Translations under genes and position numbers: made by a program
Origin: JASLCR01 sp964619585
GTDB taxonomy: Bacteria; Patescibacteriota; Saccharimonadia; Saccharimonadales; Saccharimonadaceae
NCBI GenBank assembly: GCA_964619585.1
Contig: CAZUCO010000001.1
Span: forward strand, 248,001-312,000
Direction: 5' to 3'
DNA: 64,000 bases
Notes under the pieces: generated by a model
Seen by the model: the letters and a program-made list of their open reading frames with translations, nothing else
What the model was told of the DNA's origin: nothing
Database searches by the model: none
Part shown: positions 35,934 through 44,295 of the stretch, in pieces
Position numbering within the stretch: the first letter of the stretch is position 1
Layout of the letters: every line of letters starts with the position of its first letter

Positions 35934-36437
35934 TTGAGATTCAGAAGACGTAGAACGGAACGTACCAGCAGACAACACATCAACGACGACGGTAGCCGGG
36001 TCACCGTACCCGTATCCGCCCTGATCAGCAGAACGGCCTACATCGCTAGCACCGCACACATCGGCGAGAACGTGATGGTCGGCGAACATGTCAAAATCGG
36101 GGAGCGCACTATGATCGGTGCGCACACCACGATCGGTGACTGCACACAACTCGGCCAATCCATCAACATCGGACCCACCAACACCATCGGGGTCGACTGC
36201 TTGATCATGGACAAGGTCACTACGGGTTACGGGGTGATGATCGGTCTGGCAAGCCGCATTGGGCAGAAGGTTGCACTCGAGCCCCAAGCTCAGATCGGCG
36301 AACATGTCACGATCGGTCGAAGCTCAAAGATCGGCGGTCGGTCGTGGGTCGATCATGAGATCTACCTCCCAGACTGCACCCACATCGATCCAGAAGTCGT
36401 CATCACCGAACGCAGGGTGGTTGAGCCGCCCCGGTAA
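35934..36437 (+). CDS. Hexapeptide-repeat left-handed beta-helix protein (cassette D)
   Basis: 167 residues. After a very basic N-terminus (MRFRRRRTERTSRQH) a series of six-residue turns follows (ENVMVG-EHVKIG-ERTMIG-AHTTIG...), the coil pattern of acyltransferases and gamma-carbonic anhydrases. Neither a catalytic His arrangement nor a transferase domain is evident. TTG start with GGAAAGG eight bases upstream. GC-rich codons. The stop codon lies in the loop of a 6-bp hairpin (CCCCGG-TAATT-CCGGGG). Confidence 0.65.
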   Translation: MRFRRRRTERTSRQHINDDGSRVTVPVSALISRTAYIASTAHIGENVMVGEHVKIGERTMIGAHTTIGDCTQLGQSINIGPTNTIGVDCLIMDKVTTGYGVMIGLASRIGQKVALEPQAQIGEHVTIGRSSKIGGRSWVDHEIYLPDCTHIDPEVVITERRVVEPPR

Positions 36438-36449
36438 TTCCGGGGCACG

Positions 36450-36503
36450 CCTCGCCAGCTCCGAGGAGAATTCTCGTCGAGCAGGCGAGGATTTTCCTTT
36501 TTT
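36450..36503 (+). terminator. Rho-independent terminator of cassette D
   Basis: CCTCGCC (36450-36456) pairs with GGCGAGG (36484-36490), followed by ATTTTCCTTTTTT. A 6-bp hairpin at 36429-36445 immediately precedes it. Confidence 0.8.
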
Positions 36504-36517
36504 GATACCATAAACAC

Positions 36518-37153
36518 ATGGAATCTCTCCGCGATAAAGTCCTGATTATGATCGTTGGACCTGCCGCAATCGGCAAGTCGACACTTATGGATACAGTAGC
36601 TGCTACGGATGGCGATTTTAGTTATGTACGTTCATTTACCACACGCACCAAGCGCCCGGGCGAAACCTCACACTACGATTTCGTCAGTCTTGACCAAGTA
36701 AGAGCACTCCACAGTGCAGGTAAAACTGTTACGTATTTCGAGCATCCCACTACTCACAATATTTATGGGACGACAGCTGCAAGCTTCCCGACCCGGTACA
36801 ATGTCCTCGACACACTTTCGGGTTCCGTACACCTTTACCGGTCCCTTCCTTTTGAGCGAACTATCACGATCTCTTTGACTGCACCACTAAATGAGTGGCA
36901 ACAGTGGTTTCTCGGTCGTTACCCAGAGAAAAGTGAGGAAGCTTTGAAACGCCTCAAAGAAGCAAAGCTTTCCATCAGTTGGTCTCTTACGGACAATGAT
37001 ATCTACTGGCTTGAAAACCCTGCAGGGGACTTAGAAGCCACAACTAAACAGCTCATCGATATTGTTAGAAATATACCAACGCATTCACCGACACCCAAAA
37101 ATGCACATGATATGCTAGACCTAATAGAGAAGGGGATGTGGCGCGACGAATAG
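36518..37153 (+). CDS. Guanylate-kinase-like P-loop protein
   Basis: 211 residues. GPAAIGKSTLM (about 14-24) is a Walker A, followed by SFTTRTKRPGE, like the GMP-binding segment of guanylate kinase. It has FEHPTTHNIYGT where guanylate kinases have the second GMP contact. The central part differs from Gmk, so it may be a related nucleotide or sugar-phosphate kinase. TACCAT ends six bases before the ATG. It appears to head a three-gene group. Confidence 0.65.
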   Translation: MESLRDKVLIMIVGPAAIGKSTLMDTVAATDGDFSYVRSFTTRTKRPGETSHYDFVSLDQVRALHSAGKTVTYFEHPTTHNIYGTTAASFPTRYNVLDTLSGSVHLYRSLPFERTITISLTAPLNEWQQWFLGRYPEKSEEALKRLKEAKLSISWSLTDNDIYWLENPAGDLEATTKQLIDIVRNIPTHSPTPKNAHDMLDLIEKGMWRDE

Positions 37154-37170
37154 CAGCCTAGGAAGCAAGT

Positions 37171-37959
37171 ATGGACCTTACGTATTGGCAAAAACAAACC
37201 GATTCCAAGCCGCTCTTCCCAGAGATAGAGTGGAATAAGCCCGAGCGTCTCGATCAGGCAGGTAAACTACTCATCATTGGTGGTAATAAGCTCGGATTTG
37301 CCGCGGTCGCGGAAAGTTACGAAACAGCCAAGACAGTGGGCGTTGGACAAGTACGAGTACTACTGCCAGATTGTCTCAAAGGAACCATCCCAAAAACACT
37401 ACTCGATGTCGTCTTCGCACCATGCAACCAATCCGGAAGCCTCAACCATGATGCATTGCCTGACCTTCTTGCGGCATCGGTATGGGCTGACGGGGTACTG
37501 CTTATCGGCGATGCTGGTCGCAATTCCGAGACAGCAGTGGTCTATGAGCATTTCCTCCAGAAGTATAGTGGCCCCGTAGCTATCACACGCGATGCAATCG
37601 ATCTCATCAAGAATAACCCCAGTCTACTTACTGAGCGTCCCGATACCACAATTGTCGCTAGCTTCGCCCAAGTGCAAAAACTTTTTCAAGGAGTCTATTA
37701 TCCAAAGATGTTGGCATTTAGTATGCAACTTCTCCAGCTTGTTGAGGCGCTCCATAAATTTACCATTACCTATCCATGTACGATTGTCACCCTCCATAAA
37801 GACACGATCATCATTGCGTCGGGTGGCCAAGTCGTCACCCAGGAGTGGAAAAACGCGATGGCTATATGGCGGGGAAGTGTGGCGACACATGCAGCAGTTT
37901 ACTGTCTATGGAATCCGGCTCAGCAGCAAGAAGCTATTGCATTTTCATTGTTTCAGTGA
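37171..37959 (+). CDS. Ribokinase-fold-like protein, possibly NAD(P)HX dehydratase-related
   Basis: 262 residues. KLLIIGGNKLGFAAVAESYETAKTVGVGQVRVLLPD near residue 31 (split) has the Gly-rich start and helix of the YjeF C-terminal (ADP-dependent dehydratase) domain, and ADGVLLIGDAGRNSETA fits the next strand. The catalytic GTGD Asp segment is replaced by IIASGGQVVT, so enzyme activity is doubtful. AGGAAG precedes the ATG; gap of 17 bases to the upstream gene. Confidence 0.45.
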   Translation: MDLTYWQKQTDSKPLFPEIEWNKPERLDQAGKLLIIGGNKLGFAAVAESYETAKTVGVGQVRVLLPDCLKGTIPKTLLDVVFAPCNQSGSLNHDALPDLLAASVWADGVLLIGDAGRNSETAVVYEHFLQKYSGPVAITRDAIDLIKNNPSLLTERPDTTIVASFAQVQKLFQGVYYPKMLAFSMQLLQLVEALHKFTITYPCTIVTLHKDTIIIASGGQVVTQEWKNAMAIWRGSVATHAAVYCLWNPAQQQEAIAFSLFQ

Positions 37960-37974
37960 TATAAAATACATAAT

Positions 37975-38616
37975 ATGCCTTATCCACATCATCACAATCT
38001 CGTTGTTTGTCGATTCCCACAGGGCGCAAGCTGGGAAGAAGCCCAACATAGCTTGGATGTTTTGCATCTACGCCCAGATGAAGTGGTATCGAATCCAAAG
38101 CTCGTTATTTACGGTGCTGCAGCCTTGCAAGCAGCCAGCATTGATGAGCTAGTCGAGGCAATTGCAGCCTACAATAACACCTTTCCAAGTCCAACACCTC
38201 GTCAAGTAAGAAATATTAAGACGACAATGGTTGATAGAGACAAAGAAACCATTCGTCTTGAGTTCCATCCCGCACATAATCCTCCATCAGAGCGTCAAGT
38301 ACTTCCAACCCTAGCGCCGCGAATCCGTCGTGAGAAAAGCTTCAATGATGCGATGACCGTCGCCCGCCGAACCGATCTCCATGGCGTAGCAGAATTCGGA
38401 CAAGTCATCAGCCAGATTGGCGAAATTGAGTTTGGTCCACTTCAACTTATTAAGGAAACACCCGATAGCTACAAGTCTCCAGCAGATGACATGAACACAC
38501 CTATATTAAGCCATCAGCATTCAGTAGATATTACTACGCCACCGAGTCCGCTTACAATTGCAAGACACGTCCGACAAACTCCATATTCACATGTACGCAC
38601 CGATGCTCATCAATAG
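37975..38616 (+). CDS. Unknown protein, third gene of the group
   Basis: 213 residues, soluble, Pro- and His-containing N-terminus (MPYPHHHNLVVCRFPQG). Not recognised. TAAAAT (37962-37967) ends seven bases before the ATG, which suggests a separate leaderless promoter inside the end of the preceding gene. Confidence 0.6.
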   Translation: MPYPHHHNLVVCRFPQGASWEEAQHSLDVLHLRPDEVVSNPKLVIYGAAALQAASIDELVEAIAAYNNTFPSPTPRQVRNIKTTMVDRDKETIRLEFHPAHNPPSERQVLPTLAPRIRREKSFNDAMTVARRTDLHGVAEFGQVISQIGEIEFGPLQLIKETPDSYKSPADDMNTPILSHQHSVDITTPPSPLTIARHVRQTPYSHVRTDAHQ

Positions 38617-38684
38617 GTCTAAGTATCAATAAGTACCACCTCATAAGAGCGGTTATCTTATTATTTGACGAGACCTGCCGCAAC

Positions 38685-38966
38685 TTACAGTCTAGCCGGA
38701 GTCACAGGGGGACCAGATGGTGAGGAAGTCAAACCTCCCGCGACAGGTGCTTGTCTTTGTTCGGCATTACAATCCACACCATCTGCAAGATAAGTTGGGG
38801 CATGAAGCAGCGCTGTGCCCGCAATAGTGATTTTACTAGCGGTAAATTCAGAACTTTTTCGAAGAAAACAGTAGAACCATATCAGCATACGCGAAATCAA
38901 CGGTAGCACTTCAAGTACTATAATCGGCCAAATTCTGGTTCCTGCTTGCGCGAGATAGACATTCAC
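38685..38966 (-). CDS. Small membrane-anchored unknown protein
   Basis: 93 residues with one hydrophobic segment (about 11-36, IWPIIVLEVLPLISRMLIWF) and a Pro/Gly-rich C-terminal tail. GTG start with AAGGA seven bases upstream and TATAAT further up (about 38989-38994). Resembles small pilus-operon or cell envelope proteins only in layout. Confidence 0.5.
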   Translation of the reverse strand: MNVYLAQAGTRIWPIIVLEVLPLISRMLIWFYCFLRKSSEFTASKITIAGTALLHAPTYLADGVDCNAEQRQAPVAGGLTSSPSGPPVTPARL

Positions 38967-39163
38967 GACTCGTTCCTTACTACTAGTATTATATTACTAC
39001 TTCGATAGCATTAATACATTTAATGTACCGATATTATTCTAGCAAGACATACATGAGGATTCAACACTAGAATAAAACTATGCATAAAATCTGCATAGCG
39101 AAAGTACATCCTGTATAACTGCACTTTGGTAATAATGCCTATAGTGTTATACTTTAATTAGCT

Positions 39164-39754
39164 ATGAATAAATCAATTGGGCTTAGGGAACGCAAAAAAC
39201 AGCAAACAAAAGACGCCATCTTAAAAAGTGCTTATTATCTGTTCAGTAAAAAGGGGTATGAGAACACATCAATTGAAGAGATCACTATACGTGCCAATTT
39301 TGCGCCGCGCACATTCTTCCTGCATTTTGACTCAAAAGAGGATCTTCTCTTCCCCTATGGAGAGAAACTCAAACAGTCGCTTACTGCTGCATTCGCAGAG
39401 CGTGGTGATAGCCCCGCACTTAGAACGTTTAAACAATGGGAGCTAACCACAGCTGTCGAAATTAAGATAGCAGGGAATCCCAAACATGAAACAATTCGTC
39501 GTAATCTCATTGCGACAAATCGGCAGCTCCAAGCACGTCTTGGCAGCTCGCTCAAAGAAATCGAGGCATTACTTGCCACAGAGCTTGCAAAAGAACGAAA
39601 GCTGAAGACTCCAGATCTTACTGCCCGGGTTGTCGCAGCAGCAGTTATGGCGATCTTTATCGAACTATACGAACAAGGAATCGAAAATCTTCCTCAACAA
39701 GAGATCGCAAAGACTGTTAATGATGTGACTAATCACCTTAGAGATATCCTCTAA
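39164..39754 (+). CDS. TetR-family regulator 1
   Basis: 196 residues. N-terminal helix-turn-helix GLRERKKQQTKDAILKSA, then TSIEEITIRANFAPRTFFLHFDSKEDLL (split), the standard TetR DNA-binding pattern. The C-terminal ligand domain is unassigned. TATACT ends ten bases before the ATG. Close paralog of the next gene. Confidence 0.88.
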   Translation: MNKSIGLRERKKQQTKDAILKSAYYLFSKKGYENTSIEEITIRANFAPRTFFLHFDSKEDLLFPYGEKLKQSLTAAFAERGDSPALRTFKQWELTTAVEIKIAGNPKHETIRRNLIATNRQLQARLGSSLKEIEALLATELAKERKLKTPDLTARVVAAAVMAIFIELYEQGIENLPQQEIAKTVNDVTNHLRDIL

Positions 39755-39796
39755 CGATAACAAACCCTTGTAAGAAGTCGATACATCTTCAACTTT

Positions 39797-39843
39797 TTGA
39801 CACGATACGTAAAGATAAAGTATAGTATAGTACAGCTACTGTA
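39797..39843 (+). promoter_or_regulatory. Promoter and palindromic operator candidate before TetR 2
   Basis: TTGACA (39797-39802), 18-base spacer, TATAGT (39821-39826). The palindrome TACAG-CTA-CTGTA (39831-39843) lies at the expected start of transcription, where a TetR dimer could block it, suggesting autoregulation. Confidence 0.45.
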
Positions 39844-39849
39844 TTAATA

Positions 39850-39945
39850 ATGTTCATGCAAATTATCGCACTCACCTCCAACATGCCTTACTTTTACGGG
39901 CAGCAGGTAGGCCTCATTAATCACGAGGTATACTTGTGGGGTTAA
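39850..39945 (+). CDS. Possible 31-residue leader peptide overlapping the TetR 2 start
   Basis: ATG 39850 opens a frame of 31 codons (MFMQIIALTSNMPYFYG...) ending in TAA at 39943-39945, ten bases inside the TetR gene that starts at 39936. TACTGT ends seven bases before this ATG, the same spacing as in leaderless genes of the window. It may be chance; if real, it could couple translation to the regulator. Confidence 0.3.
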   Translation: MFMQIIALTSNMPYFYGQQVGLINHEVYLWG

Positions 39946-40550
39946 GAGACCGCAAGAAGTTACAGACAAGAAAGGCACTTTTTGAGAGCGCTTGCGAGCT
40001 GTTTGAAGAGAAGGGCTACTTGGACACATCTATTGATGAAATTACCTCGCACGCAAACTTTGCGCCGCGCACATTCTTCCTACACTTTAAATCAAAAGAA
40101 GAACTCCTCTTCATCAATTCGGATGAGATAGCAGATAGACTTGTTGATATTTTTACACACCGAGGAGATCTTCCAACATTAAATGCATTTCGCAAGTGGC
40201 AGCTTGAGGTTGTCATACCCGAGCTCTCCAAGAACCCCAAATATGAAAAACTCAGAAGACACCTCATCATGGAGAGCCCTGCACTACAAGCACGGGTAGA
40301 GATGTATATTAACAGTACTCGAGCACTCCTCGCAAAAGAGCTGGCAAAAGATAAAGGTAACAGAGCCGTCGACTTGCAGTCACGTATTGAAGCCGAGCTG
40401 CTTATGGCGGTATTTACTGCGCTCTACAACCACGGCGCCGAGCGTCTCACATCTCCTGATGAAGCCGTCAAAGCAATCGATAACGGCATTACCTTCATCG
40501 CCAAAAACCTCAATATTCGTGAAGTCCTTCCTCAGTCGCAGACCAAGTAG
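39936..40550 (+). CDS. TetR-family regulator 2
   Basis: 204 residues. GLRDRKKLQTRKALFESACELF and TSIDEITSHANFAPRTFFLHF (split in text) match regulator 1 closely; the C-terminal half diverges. GTG start with GAGG six bases upstream. Tandem duplication of the regulator gene, perhaps with different ligands. Confidence 0.88.
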   Translation: MGLRDRKKLQTRKALFESACELFEEKGYLDTSIDEITSHANFAPRTFFLHFKSKEELLFINSDEIADRLVDIFTHRGDLPTLNAFRKWQLEVVIPELSKNPKYEKLRRHLIMESPALQARVEMYINSTRALLAKELAKDKGNRAVDLQSRIEAELLMAVFTALYNHGAERLTSPDEAVKAIDNGITFIAKNLNIREVLPQSQTK

Positions 40551-40630
40551 TCTTCATTTTTTGCAACAGCGCTCCACTTAGAAAGAAGGGTAGATGTTAA
40601 TCGGCATTTAGAGTAACTGTCAAGCTAAAT

Positions 40631-41149
40631 TTAGTTCATGCCACCACCACCCGCTCCGATCGTTAAGGGGTTTACCCCCGTAACAACATAACTTTGGCTA
40701 CCAGCTATACTAGAGCCAGAATTCCAGTAAAATTTAACCACGCATACCTCCTGACCATAAGCAGGGTCTTTTAGCTCATGCCGCACTCCGTCGGTATCAA
40801 TCCATGAGACGATATTGTATTTTGCGTTGTATATTATCAGGCAGTAGCTAGGATAACTTCTATTATTACCTATATTATATATCGCGGTAGCATAGACATA
40901 TTGATTATCACCACTCAGTTTAAAGCCCTTGCCATTATTCAGCGATGACAAGTCTCCAGGGTAGCCTGCTGTGCCGAACATTTTATTCAGCTTAAGGCTA
41001 CTGATGCCATTATTGAGATCATTTTGCACTGTCGTTTTGATTGCACGCAGTTGTGCACCGTTGTAGGACACAAGAGCAATTGCCGCCAAGATTGCGATTA
41101 CCACAATCACCAGCATTAGCTCAATAATCGTAAAACCTTTTTTAGTCAT
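40631..41149 (-). CDS. Type IV pilin-like protein
   Basis: 172 residues. MTKKG-FTIIELMLVIVVIAILAAI is a canonical class III prepilin start. Small globular domain with NGAQLRAIKTTVQNDL, tyrosine- and Gly-rich. Start at ATG 41149 because AAGGAAAG is spaced four bases before it; an upstream in-frame ATG would disrupt the short leader. Confidence 0.85.
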   Translation of the reverse strand: MTKKGFTIIELMLVIVVIAILAAIALVSYNGAQLRAIKTTVQNDLNNGISSLKLNKMFGTAGYPGDLSSLNNGKGFKLSGDNQYVYATAIYNIGNNRSYPSYCLIIYNAKYNIVSWIDTDGVRHELKDPAYGQEVCVVKFYWNSGSSIAGSQSYVVTGVNPLTIGAGGGGMN

Positions 41150-41297
41150 GCTACTTTCCTTCTTGATAGTAAGTATAATGATAGTATACATGCATTGTAT
41201 GCACTAATAATTATCATACCACTTACGCTATGTACATCAGCAGCAAAAAAATGAACGCTATATGCATTCATTTTCGTAGCAAGGCAAAATTTGCTTT

Positions 41298-41384
41298 TGG
41301 TGGGCCAGGGGGGACTTGAACCCCCACTCACATACGTGAACCAGATTTTGAGTCTAGCGCGTCTACCAATTCCGCCACCAGCCC
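41298..41384 (-). tRNA. tRNA-Leu (anticodon CAA)
   Basis: Class II tRNA of 87 bases on the minus strand: GGGCTGG acceptor, D arm GCGGAATTGGTAGACGC, anticodon loop CTCAAAA, long variable arm, T arm GGGGG-TTCAAGT-CCCCC, and an encoded CCA end (41298-41300, reverse). Confidence 0.95.
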
Positions 41385-41517
41385 ATCAAAAACAAATTTT
41401 TAATTCACTTACACGTGAATCTATTGCTACCAATTCCACTACTGCCATTAAGCAGGTTAGTAGGTGAAAACACTTCTCATATTGTACAATAGATGGAAGT
41501 GGGAATCTATAGATTAT

Positions 41518-42726
41518 ATGCGACCTGATAATACACCAGTACCATCCAATGAGCCTCGTGGCAGTGTCACACCTCCAGTCCGTGATCATACCGCACAGCA
41601 TGGTGCTGTAGCTTCAATGACACGCGAGCAGATCAACCAGATATACAATCAGCAACACGCCAGCGCAGATGGGCAACAAGCGGCAGTACAGTCAGCCGAC
41701 CAGACCAGTGTCTATCATCGTACGCACGGTGGCACGCAGCACCAACTTTCACCTGAATGGAAACAGTACCATACTTCTTGGCAGCAATATTACCAGAAGT
41801 ATTACGAAAAGTACTACGTCAATGAAGCCCAGCGTGCTCATCAGACCTATCAGCAGCACCTCGAGCAACTGCAACAACAATCAGCCAACAACCCGGTACC
41901 TCCGGCAGATGAAGAACTATCACAAGATGAAGCGCTCTATGATCTACGTTCCAAACTACGTAGTAAAGTCCAGGAGTCAGCAAAAAAAGTCCGTAAGAGC
42001 CGTCACTTCGTGCCGCTCGTCTCTGGACTTGCAGTGCTGCTCGTGTTTGCGTTCATTCAATACAACTCGACGGTCTTTGGTATCGCAGCAGCGTATGTGA
42101 GCCCTGGTAACATTGATCCTCAAAATATCATTGTCGATCCGAACAACTCAGCACCGGTCTCTAAAGAGCCGCGTCTCATCATCCCAAAAATTAACGTCGA
42201 CATAAAAGTCGACTACGATGCGAAAAACTGTAATGAATGCAAGGGAGGCCAGCTCGACGCCATGAAGAGTGGAGTAGCATACTTTGGTATTCCAGGTGCA
42301 AACAGTAAGCCGGGCCAGCTTGGCAATGTTCCAATCTCAGGCCACTCAAGTAACGATGTGTTTGCCGATGGCAGTAACGAGGCGAAGTTTATTTTTGCAC
42401 GCCTGAGCGCACTTACAAAGGGTGACGTATTCTACCTAAACTACAAAGGTACCCGCTACACATACAATGTCACCAATACGATGGTTGTCCTACCTAACGA
42501 AGTAACGAAACTTCAGGTGGGTAAATCTAAAGCAATGGCAACACTTATCACCTGTACACCTCTCGGTACTGCCGAAAAACGACTTCTCGTGTTTGCTGAA
42601 CAGGTAAGTCCAAGTCCGCAAAAAGCAACCCAAGCACCAACCGACTCAGGTGCGACCACCCAAGATGTCAAACTCGCAGGCAAGTCACCAACATTGTTCG
42701 AAAGCTTATTCGGCGGCGGCCGGTAA
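41518..42726 (+). CDS. Sortase with long Gln-rich N-terminal region
   Basis: 402 residues. About 155 N-terminal residues are low complexity and Gln/Tyr-rich (SWQQYYQKYYEKYYVN), then a basic segment, one membrane helix (about 163-185) and the sortase domain. Catalytic residues: His in ISGHSSND, Cys in TLITCTPLG, Arg in EKRLLVFAEQ. It would attach proteins such as the LAPNTG protein at the window start to the envelope. The cytoplasmic-side Gln-rich region is unusual. Start is ambiguous; a longer N-terminus from ATG 41464 is possible. Confidence 0.85.
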   Translation: MRPDNTPVPSNEPRGSVTPPVRDHTAQHGAVASMTREQINQIYNQQHASADGQQAAVQSADQTSVYHRTHGGTQHQLSPEWKQYHTSWQQYYQKYYEKYYVNEAQRAHQTYQQHLEQLQQQSANNPVPPADEELSQDEALYDLRSKLRSKVQESAKKVRKSRHFVPLVSGLAVLLVFAFIQYNSTVFGIAAAYVSPGNIDPQNIIVDPNNSAPVSKEPRLIIPKINVDIKVDYDAKNCNECKGGQLDAMKSGVAYFGIPGANSKPGQLGNVPISGHSSNDVFADGSNEAKFIFARLSALTKGDVFYLNYKGTRYTYNVTNTMVVLPNEVTKLQVGKSKAMATLITCTPLGTAEKRLLVFAEQVSPSPQKATQAPTDSGATTQDVKLAGKSPTLFESLFGGGR

Positions 42727-42741
42727 TAGGCCTGTCCTTGC

Positions 42742-44196
42742 TTATTTAACCCTGAGAGCGGTAGCTTGCAATTGGTTATCGGCCCCTATTGTATATAGAT
42801 ATTCGTAATTTGAACTATAGCCAGCTTCCGATCCTCTTTTGACAGCGACGACCGATACCTGGTTTGTACCATCAAACTCATATTGTCTCAAGAAACCAGT
42901 TGATGTATTCCAGAAGTGAAAAGGATCTAACCACTTAAGTGACGACGGCAGTTTATCTGTAGCAAGATCCGTATCGCCAATTGGAGTAGTATACTCTCTT
43001 GCTAGCTCTAGATCGTAAACGGTCAATGACGCACCATGTTGCGCGGTTACGAATCGCCCCTGGCCTTCCATGCGTATTCTCTCAACGGGTTGCGGCACCG
43101 ATAGCGTCTTGATCGCCTCAAATTGAAGGGGATCATCACTATCACTAGCAGGCAATGCCGTTACACGCTCGATTGCTACTTCAATACCCGAGCTACTTGC
43201 TATGTATTGATTACGGAAGTATGTCCCTTGGGCAAACTGCGCCGACTGTCCCCGTGGGACGTTCCATGTGCGGATCACACGTCCTTTTGATGCGCCAAGC
43301 GTGAGATACCCCAGGCTAACTTGATCTTTAGTTGGAATAGTAGTGTAGGTCAGGACATTATCAGAACCAAGCTGCATATTTGCTGCATTTGGCACAAGCA
43401 CATCCGACTGCTTACCGCTACTGAGTTGGACTGTCCGAACTAGCCCATTAGCACTGCGCACAATAATACTGTCGTTTGAGCGTGGGTCAAACAAAACTTG
43501 CTCGGCTGTCGTTCCAGCAATCGTCGCTACCTTGGCTGGATCCTCAGTATTCATCACAATCCACTCATTGGCTGACCCATACTGATGTTTAACAAGCAGC
43601 CAGCGACTATCCTCATCCCAGGCCGCAAGCGCAAATTGGTGCTTCTTAGCTTTTTGATAGCTACTTTCCGGCAGGGTAATTGTATCTTTCTTTTGAACGG
43701 TATCACGATCCGTAGTAATAACATCCAACTGGGGCTTCGTCGCATCTTGGAGAAATGCAACATACTTCCCATCAGCGCGAAAAGCAGTCGATGCCAAGGT
43801 GGTTGGCTTATACAACTCCGTAGTCTTAGGTTGACTAGGGATGAGGAGTGCTGAGTTGAGCCACAAAACGGCGCCTGCCTTGACCTCTACTCTCTTTTGC
43901 CACGTCTGGTATCCTTCACGCTGCATGCGCACCTGGTAGTTTCCTGGATAGAGCGTTATCTTTGAACGTGTCTTGTTGCTGAGTCGTAGGTCGTCGACCA
44001 TCACGTCAGCACCACTTGGCTGCGAAATAAAATGCACAAGCCCCCCTTGGCGAATCGTACCATTCGTAAAGTTAAGCCGATACCCAAGAGTGAGCAATAT
44101 AAGAATTACTGTTGCACCAACCACAGCTACTGTCATGATGGCATAAACAAAAAATCGCAAAAAAAATTGACGTCGTTTTGAGTTGGATCGTTGCAT
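42742..44196 (-). CDS. PEGA-domain membrane protein with beta-propeller-like body
   Basis: 484 residues. One membrane helix (about 15-40), then a PEGA domain (FISQPSGADVMVDD, then LYPGNYQVRMQREGYQTW) at 55-115. The remaining 370 residues show regular repeats such as FRADGKYVAFLQD and WDEDSRWLLVKH, typical of WD40/TolB-like propellers. Extracellular role unknown. TATAAT ends nine bases before the ATG. Confidence 0.75.
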   Translation of the reverse strand: MQRSNSKRRQFFLRFFVYAIMTVAVVGATVILILLTLGYRLNFTNGTIRQGGLVHFISQPSGADVMVDDLRLSNKTRSKITLYPGNYQVRMQREGYQTWQKRVEVKAGAVLWLNSALLIPSQPKTTELYKPTTLASTAFRADGKYVAFLQDATKPQLDVITTDRDTVQKKDTITLPESSYQKAKKHQFALAAWDEDSRWLLVKHQYGSANEWIVMNTEDPAKVATIAGTTAEQVLFDPRSNDSIIVRSANGLVRTVQLSSGKQSDVLVPNAANMQLGSDNVLTYTTIPTKDQVSLGYLTLGASKGRVIRTWNVPRGQSAQFAQGTYFRNQYIASSSGIEVAIERVTALPASDSDDPLQFEAIKTLSVPQPVERIRMEGQGRFVTAQHGASLTVYDLELAREYTTPIGDTDLATDKLPSSLKWLDPFHFWNTSTGFLRQYEFDGTNQVSVVAVKRGSEAGYSSNYEYLYTIGADNQLQATALRVK

Positions 44197-44295
44197 GATA
44201 GGTATATTATATCAATCAATGCCATAAAACTACTTGCGAAACATGGTGCTTGTGATTATTATGATAGAAGAGATACCGTCTTGGAGGAGACTAAA

